Assembly (NCBI GenBank): GCA_040880365.1
Contig: JBBDIO010000248.1
Span: 1 to 13,100, forward strand
Reading direction: 5' to 3'
Length of the DNA: 13,100 nucleotides
Origin: JBBDIO01 sp040880365
Lineage (GTDB): Bacteria; Chloroflexota; Anaerolineae; Caldilineales; Caldilineaceae
Positions 6,464-12,418 of the stretch are shown one piece after another. The notes beneath the pieces were generated by a model. The model made no database searches. It had not been told where the DNA came from and saw only the letters and a list, made by a program, of their open reading frames with translations. Each line of letters opens with the position of its first letter. The first letter of the stretch is position 1. The translations under genes and the position numbers were made by a program.

Positions 6464-7807
6464 GGCGTGCAACTGTTCGACAACGGGTTGGGCTTCTTCT
6501 TCCAGAATACGCTGGACATCGGCAAATGCGCCTGCCACAGCATCGGACTGCACGGTAATACGCTCCAGCCCACGACCAATGATCTGATCTCCATTTGGCA
6601 CAAATACCCGGGCCGCATCCTGGGCACGAGTCAGGGCCAATTGATCGGTCGCGGTCTTGAACTGCGGGAATTCCTCGAAATAGGCAAGCATTTCGGGGCG
6701 TTCCTGTGCGCTCTTGCGAACGGGCATGTAGCCGGTCGCCTGTGACCAAAATGTGGTTTGTTCTGGATTCGACGCAAACTCGATGTATTGCATGCAGGCA
6801 GTATGTTTGTCTTCGGGTGCGTTAGATAAGACGGACAGACCGGCGCCGCCTGTGCAGCAACCAAATCCATCTTTCTCTGGGAGGAACGCCGTACCGAATT
6901 CAAATTCTGCGTTGGCGTTGATACCACCCAAAGAACCGGTAGACATCATCGCCGCCGCGGTAAATCCATTGATAAAATCTACACCCAAATCACTGCTGGG
7001 CACTGCCCACTGAAAGTTGTGAACCGTATCGTGATAGAACTGTCCGGCCGCGATGGTTTCTTCGTCCGTCATACGCATGGTGAAATCGGCATCGCTGTAT
7101 GCGCCGCCAAACTGCCAGACGACGCCCTGGAATAACCAGGCAATATAGCTTGCGCCATCAGGATGCGCGAATGCGGATGTGGTGACTTCGTCGCCGTCGC
7201 GTTCTACCAACAGCTCGGCCCACTCGGTGAACTCGTCCCAGGTGGCAGGACCGCGGTCGGGAAGACCCGCTGCTTCCCATTTCTCCTTATTATAATAGAA
7301 CAAGGGCGTACTTCGTGCAAATGGCATCCAGTAGTGCTGACCTTGACGTACACCTTCGTTAATCAGCGAGTCGTGATAGTCGGCCAGATCGACATTTTGG
7401 GCTTCCATTAACGAATCGAGGGGCAACAGATGCTGGCTCAGATAGAACTTGAACCACCACACATCGCTCAGCAGCGCGATTTCCGGCGCGGTATTGGCCT
7501 GAAGCGCGGCGGTGACTTTGGCCGCGGTCTCTTCATAGCTGCCCTGGAACTGATAATCTACAACCACATCGCCGTCCATCTGCTCGTTAAAACGTTCGAC
7601 CAGCGTGTTTTCGGCGGTGCCATTGACGCCACTGAAGCTGCTCCACAGCGTGATGGTCTGAGGTTCAGTGCTTGCACCGGTCGCCGCTTCTGACGCGCTG
7701 GGGGCCGCCGGGGCAAGTGGGGCCGCACACGCGGCAAGCGTCAACATCCCCACACCTGCGCCAAACGTTTTCAGCAGTTGGCGGCGATTCATGGTATTTA
7801 CAGACAT
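6452..7807 (-). CDS. extracellular solute-binding protein of a sugar/glycerol-3-phosphate-type ABC importer (UgpB-like)
   Basis: This 451-residue protein belongs to solute-binding protein family 1. The N-terminus MSVNTMNRRQLLKTF carries a twin-arginine motif (Arg8-Arg9) followed by a hydrophobic stretch and the lipobox LAAC (Cys27). It is thus probably exported folded through Tat and lipid-anchored. An Ala/Pro/Ser linker (28-48) precedes the two-lobe binding core. Segments typical of UgpB relatives include ITLWSSF near 52-58, WMPFARSTPLFYYNKE (160-175), a GGAGLSVL segment (320-327) and TGYMPVR (358-364). The substrate may be glycerol-3-phosphate, a glycerophosphodiester or an oligosaccharide; sequence alone cannot decide. 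The start at 7807 has AAAGGG seven bases upstream and places the signal at the N-terminus; the longer in-frame option lacks a signal. It is the last gene of the importer unit, 166 nt after the second permease gene. Confidence 0.93.
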   Translation of the reverse strand: MSVNTMNRRQLLKTFGAGVGMLTLAACAAPLAPAAPSASEAATGASTEPQTITLWSSFSGVNGTAENTLVERFNEQMDGDVVVDYQFQGSYEETAAKVTAALQANTAPEIALLSDVWWFKFYLSQHLLPLDSLMEAQNVDLADYHDSLINEGVRQGQHYWMPFARSTPLFYYNKEKWEAAGLPDRGPATWDEFTEWAELLVERDGDEVTTSAFAHPDGASYIAWLFQGVVWQFGGAYSDADFTMRMTDEETIAAGQFYHDTVHNFQWAVPSSDLGVDFINGFTAAAMMSTGSLGGINANAEFEFGTAFLPEKDGFGCCTGGAGLSVLSNAPEDKHTACMQYIEFASNPEQTTFWSQATGYMPVRKSAQERPEMLAYFEEFPQFKTATDQLALTRAQDAARVFVPNGDQIIGRGLERITVQSDAVAGAFADVQRILEEEAQPVVEQLHAIEA

Positions 7808-7888
7808 TTGAAATCCCTTTCGATAGAACTGACAGTTTGAATGTTCGGACCAAATCTGCGCATGTGTTGTTGGTGCGCATTGGGAAAC

Positions 7889-7906
7889 CGCGGGCAAAAA
7901 CCCACG
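7889..7906 (-). promoter_or_regulatory. short hairpin between permease and binding-protein genes
   Basis: On the minus strand CGTGGG and CCCGCG pair (one G-U) around a T-rich loop. Hairpins in this position can protect or attenuate mRNA and so set a different level for the binding protein than for the permeases. Here the stem is short and the call is tentative. Confidence 0.2.
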
Positions 7907-7973
7907 AGGAACAACGAATGTAAGCACGACCGCCTCTATCTGCATCGGCGATGCGTTAATGGGGCGGGGCGAT

Positions 7974-8879
7974 TTATCCTTTGACTGCGCCCGCGGCAAT
8001 GCCATCTACGATGTAGCGTTGGGCATAGAGGAAGATGATCGCGACGGGCAGCACCACAAACAGGGTGCCCGCCATGATCACGCCCCAGTCGATGGTGCCT
8101 TCTTCCACCCGCAGCCAATAGATGCCGATGGGCAAGACGCGCATTTCGCGGGTGTTGGTCACCAGCAAGGGCCACAGAAATTCATTCCATTTGGAGACAA
8201 TGCTGAGCAGGCCAAAGGAGATGAGGGCCGGTTTTGCCAGGGGCAGCACAATCGACCACAGGGTGCGCAGATAGCCGGCACCGTCGACTTTGGCCGCGTC
8301 GATGATTTCTGTGGGCAGGGTCTTGTAATATTGGCGCAACAGAAATGTGCCATAGGCAGCGGCGGCGCCGGGGATGATGATGCCCTGATAGGTGTTGATC
8401 CAACCCAGCTGGGCGGCGGTGAGATAGTTGGGCAATATGGTGATCTGGTTGGGGATCATGAGCGCGGTGAGCAGAATGATGAATAGCCAGTCTTTGCGCG
8501 GAAAGCGCAGAAAGACGAACGCAAAGGCCGAAGTCGCCGCGAAGAAGATTTCGAAACCGCTGCCCAGAACGGTGACCAGAATGGTATTGAGGTAGTAGCG
8601 GCCAAACGGAGCCGCGTTCCAGGCGCGGGCAAAGTTGGCATAGGTGATTTCTGCGGGGAACCAGGTGGGCGGGATGCGGTAGATTTCGGCCTGCACTTTG
8701 AATGCACCGATTGCCATCCAATAGACCGGCAAGCCGATGATGAGCAGGCAGAGCGCCATGCCCGCATAGGCCGCCAGCCGGCTCGGCCAGCCGTGGCGCG
8801 CGCCGACCCACTGCGAAGTGACCTGCGTTTGGCCCATTGCTTTGGTCTGCAACGGGCCGCTAAGTTCTGCTTTTGCCAT
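7974..8879 (-). CDS. ABC sugar-type importer permease, UgpE/MalG-like
   Basis: This 301-residue inner-membrane protein has about six hydrophobic segments (first at about 37-60). The N-terminal helix is followed by FKVQAEIYRIPPTWFP, the 'FK..E.....P..W.P' signature of MalG-type permeases. The EAA coupling loop is clear at 191-213 (EIIDAAKVDGAGYLRTLW, then a conserved LP), where the transporter ATPase would dock. A KWNEFLWPLLV segment follows, also typical. The start has AAAGGG upstream with normal spacing. It lies 92 nt after the other permease gene and should pair with it to form the membrane channel. The nearest characterised relatives by motif are UgpE-like, but the substrate is not proven. 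Confidence 0.95.
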   Translation of the reverse strand: MAKAELSGPLQTKAMGQTQVTSQWVGARHGWPSRLAAYAGMALCLLIIGLPVYWMAIGAFKVQAEIYRIPPTWFPAEITYANFARAWNAAPFGRYYLNTILVTVLGSGFEIFFAATSAFAFVFLRFPRKDWLFIILLTALMIPNQITILPNYLTAAQLGWINTYQGIIIPGAAAAYGTFLLRQYYKTLPTEIIDAAKVDGAGYLRTLWSIVLPLAKPALISFGLLSIVSKWNEFLWPLLVTNTREMRVLPIGIYWLRVEEGTIDWGVIMAGTLFVVLPVAIIFLYAQRYIVDGIAAGAVKG

Positions 8880-8971
8880 CTATGCGCCCTTTGATAGTCG
8901 AATTTTTGTGATAATTGTGTTGTAGGGTTGATCGGGTTTCTGCTTGGCACGTTGCTGTCGCATTGCCCTGC

Positions 8972-9916
8972 TTAGTTATAGTGAACACTGCGTTCGCTAT
9001 AGCGCATTTGCACCAGTGTGAACGCCAGCATCATGGAGAACAGCAGCACCGCCGCCACACCGGCGCGGCCTGCATTGAACCCAACGAAGCCCTGTTCGTA
9101 GAGATAGAAAATCAGGGTGGTGGTGGCGTAGACCGGCCCGCCATTGGTCATCACCTTGAGAATATCGAATGCCTGAAAGCTGCCCAGCACGGTGGTGATG
9201 CCCAAGAAGAAGATGACCGGCGAAAGCCCGGGCACTGTGACATGGAAGAAACGCGACCACGCATTCGCCCCATCGACCAGGGCGGCTTCGTAGAGTTCAC
9301 GCGGGATGGCTTGCAGGCCCGCAAGGTAGATGACGACGGCATAGCCGATGGTCTTCCAGACATGGACCATGATGACCGCGGCCATTGTCCATTGGGTATC
9401 GAGCAGCCAGTTGGGCGAGCGCAAGCCCACGCCGCGGATGAAAATATCCAACAGACCATAGCGGGGATCGAGGATATAGATCCACACAATTCCAATTGCC
9501 GCCCCGCTGAGCATGACAGGACTGAAGACCACTGCGCGCACACCGGCGCGCCCGCGCAGAGGCTGATTGAGCAGCAGCGCCATGCCCAGGCCCAATGTGC
9601 AGATGATGGCGACTGAGCCGACGGTGAAGGCAAAGGTATTCCACATGATTTGCCCAAATTCGGGCGCGTTGAGGAGATACCGATAGTTATCCAGCCCTAC
9701 CCAGATTTTGAGAGGGGAGAGCAGATCCCAGCGTACGAAACTGAGATAGGTGTTATAGATCAGGGGCCAATAGGTAAAGACTGCAAACAGCGCCAGGTTT
9801 GGGCCGACCAGCAGCGCAAACAGGAGCCATTCTCGTTGCTCCGTGCGCAATCTGCGCCGGAAATTTCCCGGCGGTGTATCCACCACCAGGGATGTGTTAA
9901 AGGATTGTGGGGCCAT
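8972..9916 (-). CDS. ABC sugar-type importer permease, UgpA/MalF-like
   Basis: This 314-residue inner-membrane protein has about six membrane segments (first at about 29-50, with PNLALFAVFTYWPLIY). GLDNYRYLL (75-82) after the first segment and FDILKVMTNGGP (250-261) are typical of UgpA/MalF-type permeases. The EAA coupling loop is at 207-229 (ELYEAALVDGANAWSRFF and a conserved VP). It lacks the large extra periplasmic loop of Escherichia coli MalF, as most of the family does. The start at 9916 is preferred over a longer frame reaching 10132 because a strong AGGAG lies seven bases upstream and the added residues are basic and unlike a permease N-terminus. It is the first gene of the importer unit; no ATPase gene is present on either side. 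Confidence 0.95.
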   Translation of the reverse strand: MAPQSFNTSLVVDTPPGNFRRRLRTEQREWLLFALLVGPNLALFAVFTYWPLIYNTYLSFVRWDLLSPLKIWVGLDNYRYLLNAPEFGQIMWNTFAFTVGSVAIICTLGLGMALLLNQPLRGRAGVRAVVFSPVMLSGAAIGIVWIYILDPRYGLLDIFIRGVGLRSPNWLLDTQWTMAAVIMVHVWKTIGYAVVIYLAGLQAIPRELYEAALVDGANAWSRFFHVTVPGLSPVIFFLGITTVLGSFQAFDILKVMTNGGPVYATTTLIFYLYEQGFVGFNAGRAGVAAVLLFSMMLAFTLVQMRYSERSVHYN

Positions 9917-9942
9917 GTTTTCTCTCCTCTTCCTCTCCTCTC
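9917..9942 (-). promoter_or_regulatory. long polypurine ribosome-binding leader
   Basis: The minus strand just before the UgpA-like start is an unbroken run of about 26 purines, apart from at most the base next to the ATG, containing AGGAG three times. The copy at 9924-9928 has ideal spacing (7 nt) and decides the start codon. The overlapping copies may give strong or slippery initiation. Confidence 0.6.
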
Positions 9943-9996
9943 GCCACGCGTTTGTACGCGCGTTGCTACGCATTTGCCCGTGAGCATAGGCGAGCC

Positions 9997-10008
9997 GCGT
10001 TAACAGTG
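9997..10008 (+). promoter_or_regulatory. GCGTTAACAGTG box, copy 1
   Basis: The 12-mer GCGTTAACAGTG is present here on the plus strand and again, inverted, at 10269-10280. It lies about 80 bp upstream of the UgpA-like start, a plausible operator position. Flanking CCGCG/CGCGG (9995-9999, 10011-10015) can also pair around it. Confidence 0.35.
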
Positions 10009-10029
10009 GACGCGGGTTGGGTAAAGGCT

Positions 10030-10050
10030 CGGTTAAGGGTTGTTTAACCG
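10030..10050. promoter_or_regulatory. 7-bp inverted repeat, possible operator
   Basis: CGGTTAA (10030-10036) and TTAACCG (10044-10050) are exact reverse complements with a 7-bp spacer. The size and spacing suit a dimeric repressor, and the TTAAC core resembles that of the neighbouring 12-mer boxes. It lies about 115-135 bp upstream of the importer start codon. No regulator gene is in the window. Confidence 0.4.
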
Positions 10051-10128
10051 TTGTGCAAAGTATTGTGCGGAGCAAGTCGTGCGGCGTGCCTGGCGGGTCA
10101 GTCGGGCAATCTGCTGGGGAGATTACGC

Positions 10129-10170
10129 GCAAGCGAGCCTGATTACCATTAGGTGACCAGACTCGCTTGC
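10129..10170. terminator. long hairpin downstream of the OLD-like gene
   Basis: The two 19-nt arms (10129-10147, 10152-10170) pair around the loop ATTA with two mismatches and one G-T. The outer nine pairs, GCAAGCGAG/CTCGCTTGC, are perfect. It starts about 130 nt after the stop of the OLD-like ATPase gene on the minus strand. No T-run follows on either strand, so it is either a non-classical terminator or a stabilising or regulatory RNA structure in the importer leader. Confidence 0.45.
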
Positions 10171-10190
10171 CAGGGCGTATGAGGAGAGTG

Positions 10191-10218
10191 ATGAAGTTCG
10201 GTTTGGCGCGAACTTCAT
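10191..10218. repeat. perfect 10-bp inverted repeat
   Basis: ATGAAGTTCG (10191-10200) and CGAACTTCAT (10209-10218) pair exactly around an 8-nt loop, 20 bp from the longer hairpin. The right arm shares GCGCGAACTTC exactly with the hairpin near the left end of the window (74-84). No T-run follows. Confidence 0.5.
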
Positions 10219-10268
10219 GGCCTACGATAGCGGGTGAAGATTAAGAATGTGGATCATCCGTGTTAGGA

Positions 10269-10280
10269 CACTGTTAACGC
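10269..10280 (-). promoter_or_regulatory. GCGTTAACAGTG box, copy 2 (inverted)
   Basis: This is the exact reverse complement of the box at 9997-10008, 272 bp away and just after the OLD-like gene's stop codon. An inverted pair at this distance could support DNA looping by one regulator, or could be chance. Confidence 0.3.
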
Positions 10281-10303
10281 TGTGTGCCGGGGTGGGCGGG
10301 GTG

Positions 10304-12265
10304 TCAGGCGGGTGCGTCGGGTGGCGGCGCATCGCGGCGGGTGAGTTGCACGGTCTGTTCCAGGGCACGCACAATGGCGGACATCCGCCGAATCTCGTCG
10401 GCAGTACACAGTTCCCCGGCGACGCGCCCCACCAGCGGTTTACCCAGGTTGGCGAGATCGTGTGCCCCGCGTGCGCCGCTGCCGATCTGGGGACGACTCG
10501 GTTTGCCCCGTCGCTGTTGACATGCGCGCGCCAGAAACTGGCGGCGTTCGGGGGTCAGCGCCTCGATCAATTCCCGTTCAAAATCGTGTTCGAGTATGAC
10601 CACGCCGTTGGCAGTGCCGCGGAAGGCGCGTTCGCGTTCTGCGCGTTTGCCGTCGCCGTCCATGAGGATGGTATGGGGGATGCCAAATCCGCTGAGAATC
10701 TGGTGGTAGGCGCCGAAATTGCCGATGCCGTTGACAAAGACCACCGAAACCCCCGCGGCGTCCAGATTCAGACCCAGCGTGGCGGCAAAAGAAGGCAGTG
10801 CAAAGAGTTCGGCCTGCCCTTCGACCAGCAAGACCGCGCGCGCAAAGAGCATATCGCTGCGGTCTTCGCGCAGATAGCGCTGGACTTTGACAAGGTCCTC
10901 GGCTTTGAGTTTGTGCAGCTGGGGACATTGAACATGGCTCGTCCAGACATTGTCGCGTTGGCGGTCGCGTTGGCGTCGGCTCACCATGAGGATGTGTTGC
11001 ATGGGCGCACGGTTGACGAATTCATTGGCGTGGGTGGTGAACACAACCTGATGCCGCTGTGCAATCTGTTCCATGATGCCCAGCAAGGTGCGGGTGGCGT
11101 GGGGATGCAGATAGATCTCCGGTTCTTCAATGGCAAAAATGTAGTCGCGGGTATCGTCGGCGAGCTGGGCACACCAGGCGCGCAACACTGAAATGGCAAA
11201 TGCGCGCTGGAGTCCCAGGCCGTGCTGTTCAAAGGGAAGGGCGGCCCCATCGTCGATGATGGTCAGCCCGCGTCCGAGAATGTCTTCCAGGCGGGGCAGG
11301 CCCGCGTCGAGCCGGATGCGCACCTGGCTTTGCTGGGGGGTGAGTTGCGCCAGGCCCTGGGAAAGCTGGGCTTCCAGCGCGTCGAGCGCAGACCAGTCTG
11401 CTGCCGCGGGTTGCTTTTCGTCTCCGCCATTGTTAGTGTTGTTGGCCGCGCGGTCGGTGGGCGCAGGTTCGCGTTGAAGCAGGTGTTCCAGCTCATGCAG
11501 CAGTGCGTAGAGACGGTGGGCTATGTTTTCGCGGGGTTTTTCGCTGTGGTTGTCGCTGTGGTTGTCGCTGTGACTGTCGCAGGTGCTTTCGCTGTGGCTT
11601 TCCTTGTGACTTGCTGTGGGGCAGGGTTGAAAGGCGCGCGTGACCAGGTCGCTCAACAGGCTGTCGCGTTTCAGCTCGGCGGCTTCTGCGGGGCGGGTAG
11701 CGGCCCAGATCATACGAAACGCGGGCATGAGCCGTTCGCAGAGCGCACGGTCGCCGGGCGTCTGTTTATAGTAGTGTCCATCGTTGGCGCGGATCAGACG
11801 CTGGCGTCCATCTTTGGTCCAGACCGAAAGCAACGTAATTTCCGAACCGCTTGCGCCGGCTCCTTTGCGCATAAACCGATCCTGCCAGGCGGCTTCGACC
11901 GCTATGGAGGCATCCACCGGACCCGCGAGTGTGGCTTCGATAAGGATGGGCCGGTGGGTATCCTGGTTGTGAAAATAGGTGGATTCCAGTTTGCTGGTGT
12001 TGCCGAAGCAGAGATTCATTGCCAGCAAAATTGTCGATTTTCCTGCGCTGTTGGGACCCATGATGGCGCTCATCATATGCTGGGCTGTCGTGGAAGCGGG
12101 GAGGGCGGATGAGGGCTTGACGGGCAGGCTCACTGTGAATGCGTCGCGCGCCCAAGACAGCGCGTAGGCCGCTTTGGACCCCGTGTCCGAAGCGGTCACA
12201 GGCAACAGTTCGGCACAGTGTGCCACCGCGCGAAAACCGGAAATTCGTAGTTGTTTTAGTCGCAT
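10304..12265 (-). CDS. OLD-family AAA/ABC-type ATPase with TOPRIM nuclease domain
   Basis: This 653-residue protein is soluble. The ATPase part has an SMC/RecF-like start (MRLKQLRISGFRAV), Walker A GPNSAGKS (70-77), a signature-like GLGLQRAFA (349-357), Walker B YIFAIEEPEIYLHP (Glu380/Glu381) and an H-loop TTHANEF (His412). The C-terminal TOPRIM part has LLVEGQAE (Glu482) and MDGDGK (Asp536, Asp538), the metal-binding residues expected of an OLD nuclease. OLD proteins cut or nick DNA and often act in phage defence (GajA of Gabija is one). Between Walker A and the signature lies a low-complexity stretch (about 216-290) with His/Ser/Asp repeats. The start at 12265 follows GGAG closely and begins with the family motif; the earlier ATG at 12337 has no ribosome binding site. 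The DUF2779-like nuclease gene ends 153 nt upstream on the same strand. No helicase gene is adjacent. Confidence 0.92.
   Translation of the reverse strand: MRLKQLRISGFRAVAHCAELLPVTASDTGSKAAYALSWARDAFTVSLPVKPSSALPASTTAQHMMSAIMGPNSAGKSTILLAMNLCFGNTSKLESTYFHNQDTHRPILIEATLAGPVDASIAVEAAWQDRFMRKGAGASGSEITLLSVWTKDGRQRLIRANDGHYYKQTPGDRALCERLMPAFRMIWAATRPAEAAELKRDSLLSDLVTRAFQPCPTASHKESHSESTCDSHSDNHSDNHSEKPRENIAHRLYALLHELEHLLQREPAPTDRAANNTNNGGDEKQPAAADWSALDALEAQLSQGLAQLTPQQSQVRIRLDAGLPRLEDILGRGLTIIDDGAALPFEQHGLGLQRAFAISVLRAWCAQLADDTRDYIFAIEEPEIYLHPHATRTLLGIMEQIAQRHQVVFTTHANEFVNRAPMQHILMVSRRQRDRQRDNVWTSHVQCPQLHKLKAEDLVKVQRYLREDRSDMLFARAVLLVEGQAELFALPSFAATLGLNLDAAGVSVVFVNGIGNFGAYHQILSGFGIPHTILMDGDGKRAERERAFRGTANGVVILEHDFERELIEALTPERRQFLARACQQRRGKPSRPQIGSGARGAHDLANLGKPLVGRVAGELCTADEIRRMSAIVRALEQTVQLTRRDAPPPDAPA
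11543..11602 (-). repeat. five 12-bp units encoding a His/Ser/Asp repeat
   Basis: GCTGTGGTTGTC (plus strand) is repeated exactly at 11543-11554 and 11555-11566, followed by three degenerate copies to 11602. On the coding strand it gives DNHS-like four-residue units in the OLD-like ATPase (about residues 220-242). It lies between the Walker A and signature motifs, outside conserved secondary structure as far as can be judged. Confidence 0.85.
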
Positions 12266-12418
12266 ATCTCCATTCCACAATCGAAATTGGGGCAAAACCC
12301 ACGTTGGCAATTGCGCAGGGTGAGATTGGCGTGTCATGGAGGCGCTGTGAGAGGCGAGTACTGTGTGCTGCGAAGCGTGGCAGCCCAGTCAAATACAGCC
12401 AGGCGATTGGCAGTCTGA
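12266..12418. other. spacer between the two nuclease-type genes
   Basis: This 153-nt gap has no supported gene and no hairpin with a T-run. It may contain a promoter for the OLD-like gene; TTGCCA-like and TTGACT-like -35 hexamers occur on the minus strand but lack good -10 partners. Co-transcription of the two genes remains possible. Confidence 0.4.

Larger units (their letters stand above)
9943..10303. promoter_or_regulatory. palindrome-rich control region before the ABC importer unit
   Basis: This 361-bp stretch without a gene lies between the end of the OLD-like ATPase gene and the start of the importer unit; both are on the minus strand. It carries an inverted 12-mer pair (9997-10008 and 10269-10280), a 7-bp inverted repeat (10030-10050) and two strong hairpins (10129-10170, 10191-10218). 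The importer promoter must lie here unless it is read through from the right, but I find no convincing -35/-10 pair. Confidence 0.45.

Noticed and set aside
9917..10132. Longer N-terminus of the UgpA-like permease
   Set aside because: The 72 extra residues cover the palindrome-rich control region, are basic and unlike permeases, and the start at 9916 has a strong ribosome binding site.
10247..11191. 314-codon plus-strand frame opposite the OLD-like ATPase
   Set aside because: It is antisense to conserved TOPRIM and Walker B motifs and has no recognisable domain.
11543..11602. CRISPR-like array
   Set aside because: The units are 12 bp, directly tandem and in frame in a coding gene, with no spacers and no cas genes.
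11222..12112. 296-codon plus-strand frame with long Val/Ala runs
   Set aside because: It lies opposite the ATPase region including Walker A. The hydrophobic Val/Ala runs arise from the complement of the His/Ser/Asp repeats, so it is not a membrane protein.
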